A stretch of 64,000 nucleotides of DNA. Origin: Prorocentrum cordatum. Lineage: Eukaryota > Sar > Dinophyceae > Prorocentrales > Prorocentraceae. Below are positions 55,709 to 64,000 of this stretch, one piece after another (position 1 is the stretch's first letter; each line of letters begins with the position of its first letter). A program made the translations under genes and the position numbers. Location: NCBI GenBank assembly GCA_963575745.1, contig CAUYUJ010015270.1, positions 1 to 64,000 on the forward strand, in the 5' to 3' direction. The notes beneath the pieces are model-generated. The model was given only the letters and a program-made list of their open reading frames with translations. It had not been told where the DNA came from and made no database searches.

Positions 55709-55729
55709 CTCCTCCTCCTCCTTCCTTCC
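55709..55729 (+). repeat. LINE target-site duplication, right copy
   Basis: Identical to 50768-50788. The pyrimidine tract of the original target continues beyond it to about 55785. Confidence 0.75.
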
Positions 55730-56151
55730 TCTCTCCTGCGTCCTCCTCCCTCCTGCTCCCCCCTCTTGCTCCTCCCCATCGCCCCCTTCTGAGAGAATTC
55801 ACCGCCTTGCTTTCAAGAGAGTGAAAGGCTGGGGTAGTAGGGGGAAGGGGGGGGAACGATGAGAGAGTGGACGGTGGGGCAGTGGAACGGGGGACTAAGT
55901 AATGAAAGCTGTGGTGTATGTGGTTGTGTGTGTTGTTTGTTTGTTTGTTTGTTTGTTTGTTTGTGTTGCTTCTCGGTCCTGTGTAGTTTGCGTATGTGCT
56001 TGTTTCGTTTTACTTAGTTCTGGTTCGTTTCCAACCGCCCCCCATTAGAGTCGATGCGCAACTCCTCAGCACAAGGATATGTTTGCAAACCTTGCGCAGA
56101 AGGATTAGATGTGTAACCCTTGCACGCTTGACAGGGAGAGCGGGAGGGAGA
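55730..56151. other. Interrupted pyrimidine tract and (TTTG)n run, no gene seen
   Basis: 55730-55785 continues the tract found left of the LINE. A (GTTT)n run of seven units lies at about 55935-55965. No coding region. Confidence 0.6.
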
Positions 56152-56470
56152 GGGACAGGAGGGGGAGAGAGAGAGAGGGAGAGGGAGAGGGAGAGGGAGA
56201 GAGAGAGAGAGGGAGACCGAGGGAGAAAGAGAGAGAGAGAGAGAGAAGCAACTAAAAAGAGAGGGAAAGGGAGAAAGAGAGAGAGAGAGAACATAACAAA
56301 CAAAAGAGACAGGAAACAACAGAGAGAGAGAGAGACAGAGGGAGACAAAGAGACGGAGAGAGAGGGGGTAGGAGAGAGAGATAGAGAGCTGCATGAGCAG
56401 GAACAGGATGACAATGAACAGGAGGAGGAAGAGGAGGAGGTGGAGGAGGATGCGGAGGAGGGAGACTAAG
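56152..56470 (+). repeat. (AG)n microsatellite and GGA tract
   Basis: GAGAGA/GGGAGA repetition to about 56385, followed by GAACAGGA and GGAGGA units to 56465. The Arg/Glu and Ser/Leu frames are artefacts. Confidence 0.9.
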
Positions 56471-56739
56471 ATGTGGTGAACGAGGAGGAGGAGGGCCTAC
56501 CCCCGTGGCAATGCCTAGGAGAATGGTGGTCGATTCGAAGGGGGCGTGCTAATACGACCTACTATCGAAGACGCCTGCGGCGAATCACCGCTGCCCCCTG
56601 CCTTTTGAAATCGCCCATGTGGCCGAGCGTTATGGCAAGAGCTCTGCCAAGCTATCGGACCATGTGCTCGCCCACCCGTTGTGGAAACCCGTCGGGGAAC
56701 ATTTGGGGGAGGATGGCGGGGAAGATCGGGAGTAGGAGG
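56471..56739. other. Unassigned sequence
   Basis: No protein or RNA gene recognised; GGA-rich patches near 56705-56750. Confidence 0.4.
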
Positions 56740-57120
56740 AGGAGGATGGGTCATCTTGGGAGCTTCGCGCCATCTTGGGGCCTCCTGGGAGCCTCCGGGA
56801 GCCTCTTGGAGGCATCTTGGGGCCTTCTTGGGCTTCTTGGGCACCTTGGGGCGATTCTTGGGGGCTGCTTTGGCAGTCTTATGGTGTTCCTGGCCCTTCT
56901 GACGCCGTCGGAAGCCGTCTTGGGGCCTCTGTGAACCGACTTGGGGCCCTCTCGGGGCGCTTCAGGGCCGTTTTGGAGACCATCGTGGGCGTCTTGGGGG
57001 CATATTTGGGCCGTCTTGGGGGGCCTCTTGGGGCCTTTTTGGGGGCCTCTGAGGCCGTCATAGGGCCATCTTGGAGGCCTCTTGAGCGATCTTGGGTGAT
57101 CTTGGAGACCTCTTGGGCCA
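56740..57120 (-). repeat. CTTGGGG-type module tract
   Basis: Dense TCTTGGGGGC, CTCTTGGGGCC and CCGTCTTGGGG words, the reverse-complement form of the dispersed CCCAAGACGG family. Confidence 0.75.
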
Positions 57121-57732
57121 TGTGGGCCGTCCGAAAGCCGAAGAAGATCAAAAAACAACATTTTTCAAACCCGATGGGAAAATTTATACATTTGACCTCT
57201 TCGGGCCGTCCTGGGGACCCTCTTGGAGGCCTTTTTCGGGCCGTCCTGGAGGCCTTTTAGTCAACGCACCCCTTCCGCACCACCATCCTTTAGCCCGTTC
57301 TGCTCCTTGGCCTTGCGCGCACTGCCCGATGAACTGACGGCTTCTGCTTCCGCAGCTATACTACTTTGGCTCCAGGGAAACGGAGAAGGAGCGAGCTTGC
57401 GGCGCGCGCGCGTGCGTCGGCCGGCGGGCAGGCCTCCTCCCTTCAGTGTTATCTTAGCGCATGCTTGACGGCATTGTCTTTTTTTCCCCATGTCATCGGC
57501 GGAGCCCACTGACCATGCGATACTATCGGAACATACTGCAGGGATACTGACTATCCAGGCAAAAGATTGGTTATCAGCCGAAACGACGGCAGAACCGGAA
57601 GTTTCGCAGAGCATGGGATCACGAGAAGACCAGTACCCTTCCGATCGTCATATAAAGATCATTACCCTTCGCTAGCTCAGACAAACAGAAGATCATCACC
57701 CTTCCGAGCGTGACGAAAGTGTAGGTGCCTCC
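57121..57732. other. Unassigned sequence, possible leader of the copia element
   Basis: ATCATTACCCTTCG at 57657 and ATCATCACCCTTCCG at 57691 are near-repeats just before coding texture begins. No LTR can be proven because the 3' end of the element lies outside the window. Confidence 0.35.
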
Positions 57733-58851
57733 ATGAGGCGACCAAATTCTCTCTACCTTCCCAGAGGGCAAGCATCAGATAATATGTTTGACTTGACAGA
57801 AGGGGACTCCCCGGTTGACTCGGCGACAAGGTCCAGAGCACAAACCTCGGGCGGAAGGTATGGCACAGCCAAGTCTCCCGCCGAGGGGCCATTTGAGTTG
57901 GTGTCGGTACATCCGGGCTTTCAGCCATCGATCGACGTAGATCTTGGGATGGAGAAGTTGTTGGATCACGTTCCCATAGGAATGCCGGGCGCCGAGAACT
58001 TTGCCGCGTAGCATTTAGCGCTGTTTGTGTTGCATGGACAGAGCGAGGACATGAGTGACTTGCAGTCGGAAGGGGGCAGTTCTCATTCGATTGGGAAGAA
58101 CAAAGGATATGCCCGATTCCACACCTCACCTGGTCCATCGTATCATCTCGACCTTCTCCCCGATAGACGCGTCGAGCTCGCCGCAGGCGCAGCTCCTTTA
58201 GTAAGCGAAACAGCTGACCACGCAACGGGCGAGGCAAGTCAAGAGCCAGTTCTCGATTCGGATGATGATTTCGAAGAAGAAGGATGCCACGGCAGAGGTG
58301 CGTGCTCGTCGGCACAGCCGACGTCGAGCTCCCCCGACGTCTTGCGCGCAATGGGGAATCCACGAGAATTTACAGGTATGACCCCTCAACCAATGACAAA
58401 GAAGCCGAAGGGTAAGAACGATGACTTACACTCTTCACCTTCAGCGCAAGGTCTCTGCAGACCAGACTTCTCATTGCCTAGGACTAACAGGGACAGAGTA
58501 CCAGAACTCGACGTGCTAGTAATGCAAGACGAAAGAGACGATCTAGCACAGAATCGGGACGTTGATTTCATCAATAGGGGCGTGCGAACAAGAGAACAAC
58601 ACACACCTGCCCCCTGCAGTGAACGGGGGCGTTCCAGAAAGGCCCCCATGGCCGGGCGTTCCAGTTCCAGGGGGTTTGACGCCGTTAGGTCGCCGCGGGC
58701 GTCATCGAATAGCACCGCCGGCAGCGTCTCGAGGCGGGGGGGCTGCTGGAACGCCGGGCCCGCGTGCCCTACTCGGGCGAAGGCGCGCAAACCGGGGGGT
58801 TCATGTCGGAGGCCAGTGTTCACAAGATTCGAATGTTTGTCCCAAGTGTAG
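57733..58851 (+). CDS. Copia gag N-terminal part, interrupted by TAG
   Basis: One frame from 57733 to 58851 is broken only by TAG at 58009-58011. It is polar and acidic, rich in Ser, Asp, Glu and Gly, with an acidic cluster near 58260-58285 (Asp-Ser-Asp-Asp-Asp-Phe-Glu-Glu-Glu). There is no catalytic motif. Its place before the gag core suggests a disordered gag N-terminus, but this is inferred from position. Confidence 0.45.
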
Positions 58852-58971
58852 TCTAGCATGGCTTTGAGAAGAATGCATTACGATGGAAGAGCACAACTGC
58901 CATCATATCGCCATCCTAGAGTGGGCGGGAACAAATAGACAGGATCGGTAACACTTGATGACTGCGGGCGT

Positions 58972-59733
58972 GCAAATTCAACAGGTCATCCTTGAGGCAC
59001 AGGTAGATAAGTAGGCCGCCGAAGAGGCTAAACACATGCTCGCAGTCTCTGAGGCAGAGAGGCAGGCAATGGCACAAAAGGTGGAATATGAGAAACATGT
59101 GATTGCGGAAAATGTGCAGAAACGGTCACAGCATGCTGAGGCCAGCGCAGCAGGAGTTACAAGAGAAGCCCAGCGGCGCCTAGCCCAAGAGAAAATGAAA
59201 GGTTGATTGAGAATCCAGACTATAGCCGAACAGCTGGTGCTAGAATCCCAGCAGAAAGCTGAGAGGGAGAAGGCTAAATATGAGAAATGGCCGATGCTGC
59301 CAGGAGGGAAGGAGAGAAAGAAGCCCGAGAGCAAGTAGCGCGAGAAAATCAGGAGCCCCACAATCAACTCGAAGCTTCTAGACTCGAGGCTGAAAGAGTC
59401 AAATCGGAAGCCCTGCGAGCCCTTCGAGAACAAGAGCAAAAGGCCCATGTACTCAGAGATGAGGACCAAAAGAAGATGGCTGTTGCCTGGGGTCGTCTGA
59501 AAGAGATGAGAAGCAGCGCTCTCGCCACTCGGGCCGCGAGCGAGGAAAACAGGGGGTTCAGGTCTGACCTGGGGCGACATCGGATGGACAAAGAATCGCG
59601 CGATCAGATTCTATTAGCGGGGCAACCCGAGACATCTTGGACAAGAGTAGGGCACGTGACTTCGGCTTCGCCGGTAGAAGTGGACCCCGAGGAAAAAGGT
59701 CGGACCAACGCCGGCGCAGCCGGCGCATGTTGA
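58972..59733 (+). CDS. Copia gag coiled-coil segment, broken
   Basis: Highly charged helix-forming sequence (Glu-Ala-Glu-Arg-Gln, Arg-Glu-Ala-Gln-Arg types) runs from about 58972 in one frame with stops at about 59011 and 59203, then from 59287 in another frame for 148 codons. Heptad spacing of Leu/Ala fits a coiled coil for gag assembly. It is interrupted by stops and a frameshift, so no single product is expected. Confidence 0.5.
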
Positions 59734-60193
59734 GCCGCCTCCTCATCCGATCGCTGCTCGCCCCATTGGCACCACGCAAGCTCAAACGCGAACAGGCACC
59801 CCGAGTCGGACCTGTCACCTCTGCGCCGAATTTTCAATCAAAGTATGCAAGGGTCGTTTGTAGCGCACGTGTAGGGATCATCTGGATATGGGCGCCAAAC
59901 GTTGCGATGAAAGTGCTTGGAAGAAAGCGTTTGGACAACAGGATGATCGCGAGAAAGGGGGAGAGAACCTCGAGGCATACCTGATTCTCAGCGGGTCACC
60001 AGCGATCCCGATGAAAAGGCGCCGAGACACTCGGCTTCGCCCAAGGATGTTGGACCCGAACACCAGGCGAGCAGTCTTGCTGATATTATGAGCGTGCCAG
60101 CATTTAAATCAGAAAAGTCGGATCTGGGTCAGATGCCGACGCTGGCCGCTCCGCCCATGCCAACGGTTCCTCTCGCAAAATCGCATTTCATTT

Positions 60194-62197
60194 TTGGACT
60201 GGCTGTCGAGAAGTCTCTTGGAGCGAGCGAAGGTTCGATGCGGGGGTGCGCCCAAAGAACAAATCCTGGGAATGCCCCATTCAATACCAAGATATCAGAC
60301 GCCCCTGACAACCTTGACTTGCCTGGACACCCCCCCTTTCACCATCAGCCCAGCCGCGACTGGCGAAGGAGGTGGGGGCCCAGGAGGCCCCGACGACGAT
60401 CAGAGAGACGATCAGAACACAGCCCCCAGCACAGGCATGATCGTTGCGATACAGTTGGATGAAACGGGTCAGCCCAAGCCACCTAGGGGCCCCCCAGGAG
60501 GGGCCCGGCGGCGACGGCGATCCAGAAGGAGACGGCGGCGGGGGGCCGAATGGCCACAATGGCCCGACCTGGCGGTTGCTTCAGCCAATCAAGTGGACGT
60601 AAAATGGATGAGTTTTGGAAGCAATGAAGAGCTGAACTTGCTCGACATAACGAGCGTCCAGACACTCCGAGAATGGAGGCAACACTGCATCAGAGCGGTA
60701 GCTGGATCACGGCATGGCGCCCACGCGGCACAGACATTGGTCACTAAAGCCATGGGACCTGATGTGCCGAAGGAGAATCTTAGAGACTCCAGGGCATTGA
60801 TGCGCCCTGATCTGATGATCGCTACAAGCCTGCCCGAGAAATTTGCAAAGATGAAGCGTGACCAACGTCTGTCAGCGCAGCATACTCATATCCTTTCACA
60901 AATCAATCGCATGGAGCATTCGTGCCAGATAGAGGGGCGCCTCTTAACGGGCCGAGAAATGACGCGAGCAATATGCGCGTGGTGTTCTGTCAGATCGGAG
61001 AGCGGACAACACTGGATATGCCGTGACCTTTTCAAACTGACCGTTGATCGACATAAGCCCAATCAGGACTTGCACCACTTCTATAGTGAATGGCTGAAGC
61101 GGCACCAAGAATTGCACGGTGCCAGGGAGCCGTCGGATGAAAGGCTGCAATACATGCACATTTCTACGAACAGATTAGACAGATCCCGAGGCTCGCATGC
61201 CATGCAGTGGCACGAATTGTCGACAGATCCTCCGGGCACGGGAATGCGCACATATCAATGGCTCTTGCTCCAGGCAGAAGCCCTCGTGATGCGGGACAGA
61301 GAACAGTGGGCAATCTCTGAACATGAATCGACCCTCAATTCCAGAAATAGGAAGGCCCGCCCGACAGGTGGGGTGTTCGAGGGTGGCGGGGGCGGGCGAA
61401 GAGCCTCTGCCATGGCGGCAACAGCCCATCGATTAGGATTGCCAACGGATAAGACGGCGAGCAGAAGCACTAAAGGTGAGACAACTTGCAAATTTGTGAA
61501 GCAAGGAAAGAATTGCCCCGAAGCAGGGCAAGGTTGCCCCTACAATCACAAGAAGCCAAAGACACCAGCCGCGCCGGCACAGCTGGGAGCGGGAGGCGAT
61601 CAAAGAGCCTCCAGCGGAAAGAATGATCGCAGAGGCAGGAACGAGAGGTCTGGAAGCAAAGGCCCGAAAGGGATGGACCGGCCTCGCTCCTCGACTCCAT
61701 CGAACAAATTCGGCATCTCGAACGCGGCGCAGTCGCGGGCGAGGGGTCAGTCGGAGGCCTCGCGAGAACGCCAAAGCAATATGGTGTGCTACGCATGGTC
61801 GCGAGACCCTCGCAACTGCAAGGGCCCTCAGAGCGGGCGCTATAAGCAGCGCAGAGGATTGTCTGAGGCTGACAAAGTCAAACGCGACAAGTACGAAGAA
61901 GCACAGCTCAAGGCCGGCATGTCCTTAGGCTACCGGAGAACCTCTAGACGAGCCGATACCGCCGCTGCGAATGCTGGCGATGCTGCGCCAGGCGTGACCC
62001 CGAGAAGTAGGGGGTCGAGTAAAGCCGCGGAAAGGATAAAGACAAGGGCAAAGGAAAAGGGGAATATTAACCATGTAGGGTGTTCACCGAGACATGGGCT
62101 TGCTCACGAGGCACAGACCGTTGCTTCGCGAAGAACACGCCAAACCATCCGCGACGATGGCCAGGCACTGGCATGCTATGGGCCAGTGCCAAGATGA
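60194..62197 (+). CDS. Copia gag core with CCCH zinc finger
   Basis: The frame is open for 667 codons. The first 45 residues are probably out of frame, because a competing frame (60088-60462) reads better up to about 60330. A Gly/Pro/Asp-rich stretch and an Arg-rich basic stretch (about residues 100-118) follow. A helical gag core lies at about 130-390, with Trp, Arg and Leu spacing typical of capsid-like gag. At about 433-453, Cys-x8-Cys-x6-Cys-x3-His is a CCCH-type zinc finger for RNA binding. A second, incomplete Cys cluster is near residue 535. The tail is Arg/Lys/Ser-rich. Confidence 0.75.
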   Translation: MDWLSRSLLERAKVRCGGAPKEQILGMPHSIPRYQTPLTTLTCLDTPPFTISPAATGEGGGGPGGPDDDQRDDQNTAPSTGMIVAIQLDETGQPKPPRGPPGGARRRRRSRRRRRRGAEWPQWPDLAVASANQVDVKWMSFGSNEELNLLDITSVQTLREWRQHCIRAVAGSRHGAHAAQTLVTKAMGPDVPKENLRDSRALMRPDLMIATSLPEKFAKMKRDQRLSAQHTHILSQINRMEHSCQIEGRLLTGREMTRAICAWCSVRSESGQHWICRDLFKLTVDRHKPNQDLHHFYSEWLKRHQELHGAREPSDERLQYMHISTNRLDRSRGSHAMQWHELSTDPPGTGMRTYQWLLLQAEALVMRDREQWAISEHESTLNSRNRKARPTGGVFEGGGGGRRASAMAATAHRLGLPTDKTASRSTKGETTCKFVKQGKNCPEAGQGCPYNHKKPKTPAAPAQLGAGGDQRASSGKNDRRGRNERSGSKGPKGMDRPRSSTPSNKFGISNAAQSRARGQSEASRERQSNMVCYAWSRDPRNCKGPQSGRYKQRRGLSEADKVKRDKYEEAQLKAGMSLGYRRTSRRADTAAANAGDAAPGVTPRSRGSSKAAERIKTRAKEKGNINHVGCSPRHGLAHEAQTVASRRTRQTIRDDGQALACYGPVPR

Positions 62198-62560
62198 TCG
62201 TCACACCTTTCTCTCTTGTCTTGCTGATGCTCATTCGCCTTATGGCAACGCGGGCACGATGTTCCCATCGGTCAAGCCGACAAGGAAGGGGCAAGCATAG
62301 GCTTCCTAGCGCAGCCAGCCGAGCCCTCCCTGCCTGCCCTGATCCGCTGGCTAGGGGATCTCGCGGCCTACAGAACAATTCAGAAGGGCGACCAGCCAAG
62401 GTTGACTTCAACAATGCATGTTCACTTCATCTTGACAAATGTTCCGAAGAAGCTGCTCCCGCTTCCGAAACGCAACAAGAACGCAAAGAGACACGGACGA
62501 AAGTCGTCGCTATCCTAGTTCAATTGCATCTTCTTCCAAGGGAGGCCATCCTGTACTTTT

Positions 62561-63100
62561 GTGACGAGCCTCAGGGAACAAGTTGCATCAGACCTGCGAA
62601 GACGGGTAGATGCGGACTGGGCGTTAAGTTCCACCCCTTCCACTCGTGAGCCGACGACTACTCGAAGGAAGGCGCGTCGCCGCAGCCCAAGGGGGCCGCC
62701 ATCGAGTGTCGACGACAGATGGACATTCCCAAGGGGAGAATATCGACGAATGCAGACTGAATGGGGAGCATCGTTGAGGGACGCGCAGCTCATAGCATCT
62801 GATTTAGCCGACGAAGTTTGGCATCTTCGGCTAGCGCCTCAAGAAAATGAAGGAGCCGACCATGGTGGCTCAGCCGCTGCGGGGCGCAGGGAGAAGTCAC
62901 CCGTGCATCTCGGCTCGCTTAGGTTCATAGTAGACACAGGCTGTGGACACCTCATTGCGGAGAGGTATATTCGAGCTGCAGGCGCAATGGTTATGATCAA
63001 GATATTAGATGATTGGATTACCCTGAACTGCCGGAGGTTTCTCTCGGGCCCCTTGTTCAGTTTGCGTCGCGTGCCCCAACTTCAGGGGTGGGGATTTTGA
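62561..63100 (+). CDS. Copia aspartic protease, N-terminal part
   Basis: Phe-Ile-Val-Asp-Thr-Gly-Cys-Gly-His, with the catalytic Asp codon at 62933-62935, is the Asp-Thr-Gly motif of retroelement proteases that cut the gag-pol polyprotein. The frame before it is polar linker. The downstream half of the protease continues in another frame from about 63111, so a frameshift near 63070-63110 has split the domain. Confidence 0.75.
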   Translation: MTSLREQVASDLRRRVDADWALSSTPSTREPTTTRRKARRRSPRGPPSSVDDRWTFPRGEYRRMQTEWGASLRDAQLIASDLADEVWHLRLAPQENEGADHGGSAAAGRREKSPVHLGSLRFIVDTGCGHLIAERYIRAAGAMVMIKILDDWITLNCRRFLSGPLFSLRRVPQLQGWGF

Positions 63101-63110
63101 AGCATCCTTC

Positions 63111-63833
63111 ATGCCGGAGACGCTGGCGGCGATCTCAGTAGGAGAGCGGCGCATGGATCGCGGCCTCAGTTTCGTTTGGCCAGCGGGCCAACGACCCTAC
63201 TTACTTCTGCCCAACGGTCACAGAGTAGACCTGATCGTCGAGGGCAAGATACCATGCCTGACCCTTTCTGGCAGAGGGGCACTGGGTCAGTGGATGCGCG
63301 CGGTTGCCGCCGGACAGCCTGCCGCTCCCGAGCGGCGGTGTTGCGCGACGTCAGGCGCCAAGACATTTCTGGGTGACGTGGAATCTGCGGGAGGTCCTCC
63401 GCCCCACTCCATTCAGAGTCGCTTAACAATAGACTTGCACACACATGAGATGATCGGCAACCACGGCTACGCGGATGGCAGGCCAACAACGGCCGAGTGC
63501 TCATTTCCGTCCGCTATAGACTCCATGGATACAGTCACTTATTTTTATGATTCGCCTCAGACAGCTCGCGAATGCTGGGGCAAAACGCCAACAGGCGTCA
63601 TGAGTCTTGTAAATTCCTCATCTGCTGCCAATCGCGACGCAATCTTTGGTTGTACGAAATCACGCCACGGCATAGCCGGGGGTTGCGCGGCCAGGTCTGA
63701 GAACCCTTATTGGCACGGGGTCTATGGAGTTTTGCCCAGCGACACGGATCGCGGCCCGGATTCCATTACATCGGCCGCCGCACCTGGTCAAAACGCGGAT
63801 GCAGATATGGGTTCGGGAGAAGGGCCCAGATAG
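63111..63833 (+). CDS. Copia protease C-terminal part and linker
   Basis: Residues about 9-50 (Val-Gly-Glu-Arg, Phe-Val-Trp-Pro-Ala-Gly, Leu-Pro-Asn-Gly-His and Ile-Pro-Cys-Leu) match the second half of copia-type proteases from dinoflagellates. The rest is polar linker. The frame ends at 63833, and a third frame takes over for the pre-integrase motif. Confidence 0.6.
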   Translation: MPETLAAISVGERRMDRGLSFVWPAGQRPYLLLPNGHRVDLIVEGKIPCLTLSGRGALGQWMRAVAAGQPAAPERRCCATSGAKTFLGDVESAGGPPPHSIQSRLTIDLHTHEMIGNHGYADGRPTTAECSFPSAIDSMDTVTYFYDSPQTARECWGKTPTGVMSLVNSSSAANRDAIFGCTKSRHGIAGGCAARSENPYWHGVYGVLPSDTDRGPDSITSAAAPGQNADADMGSGEGPR

Positions 63834-63840
63834 CGCTGAG

Positions 63841-63981
63841 GTTGAGGCGCCAGTCTCGGCGACTGAGCGACTCAAAAAGAGCGCGGCCTCCCTCTCACAT
63901 TTGCTAATTCATACTCCTACGAACCCCTTTTGCTCGGCGTGTAACTGGGCCAACAAAGGAAAGCGCAAAATAAAGGACTGA
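63841..63981 (+). CDS. Copia GAG-pre-integrase motif, broken at its 3' end
   Basis: A peptide with His-Leu-Leu-x-His, then Asn-Pro-Phe-Cys-x2-Cys and a Lys/Arg-rich end matches the zinc-binding pre-integrase segment that precedes the copia integrase. The frame meets TGA at 63979-63981 near the end of the window. Confidence 0.6.
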   Translation, partial: VEAPVSATERLKKSAASLSHLLIHTPTNPFCSACNWANKGKRKIKD

Positions 63982-64000
63982 GGGCGCCGAGACCATGCGC

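Larger units (their letters stand above)
57733..63981 (+). mobile_element. Ty1/copia-type retroelement, partial and frameshifted
   Basis: Gag-like regions, a CCCH zinc finger, an aspartic protease and the start of a pre-integrase (GAG-pre-integrase) motif follow in order on the plus strand. Integrase and reverse transcriptase would lie beyond the window end. Several in-frame stops (for example TAG at 58009) and at least four frame changes show that this copy is decayed. The domain order and zinc-finger gag match copia-like elements abundant in dinoflagellate genomes. Confidence 0.85.

Noticed and set aside
55927-55970. (TTTG)n as the 3' tail of the LINE
   Set aside because: The 21-bp target-site duplication at 55709-55729 puts the element's end before this tract.

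Overview
This window looks like nuclear DNA of a dinoflagellate. Four signs point there. A near-intact copy of the dinoflagellate spliced leader (DinoSL) sits at the 5' end of a retrotransposon (50786-50806), with two weaker look-alikes at 38511 and 41149. Introns with probable GC donors are filled with inverted-repeat introner-like elements. There is a copia-type retroelement whose gag carries a CCCH zinc finger. Short genes are scattered among large amounts of GC-rich satellite DNA. The genus cannot be fixed from the sequence alone.

Layout. 1-7.7 kb is repeat-dominated: CT, GAC, GGA and GCTAT arrays, degenerate CCCAAGACGG-type modules, and a modular composite repeat at 4.6-5.25 kb. 7.7-13 kb holds a decayed unknown coding region (8.2-11.6 kb). 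13.06-23.98 kb contains four copies of a composite satellite element. Each has a conserved end A, tandem copies of a shared core and a conserved end B. Three are on the plus strand and one on the minus strand. A broken ubiquitin-like/leucine-rich-repeat gene lies between the second and third (16.8-18.2 kb). 22.2-31.4 kb appears to hold one multi-exon gene ending in a long Ala/Glu/Lys-rich repeat protein. One of its introns seems to have been expanded by about 4.5 kb of TG-rich minisatellite plus the fourth satellite element. 31.4-38.5 kb is microsatellite and tandem-repeat DNA, with a second, inverted copy of the 4.6 kb composite repeat. 38.5-47.8 kb starts with SL-like sequence and holds a second large decayed coding region ending in a RING-like domain.

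The best host gene is at 49297-50568: a WW domain fused to a Yip1-family membrane domain, split by one 204-bp introner intron. Just downstream, a non-LTR retrotransposon (L1-like: ORF1 with coiled coil and RRM-like region, ORF2 with endonuclease and reverse transcriptase) is inserted in a pyrimidine tract. It has a 21-bp target-site duplication and starts with the DinoSL, so it appears to be a full-length copy of a trans-spliced transcript. From about 57.7 kb to the window end lies a frameshifted Ty1/copia-type element (gag, protease, start of the pre-integrase region) that runs out of the window.

Most long open frames here are by-products of repeats. Apart from the WW-Yip1 gene and the retrotransposon genes, coding calls are tentative and are marked so.
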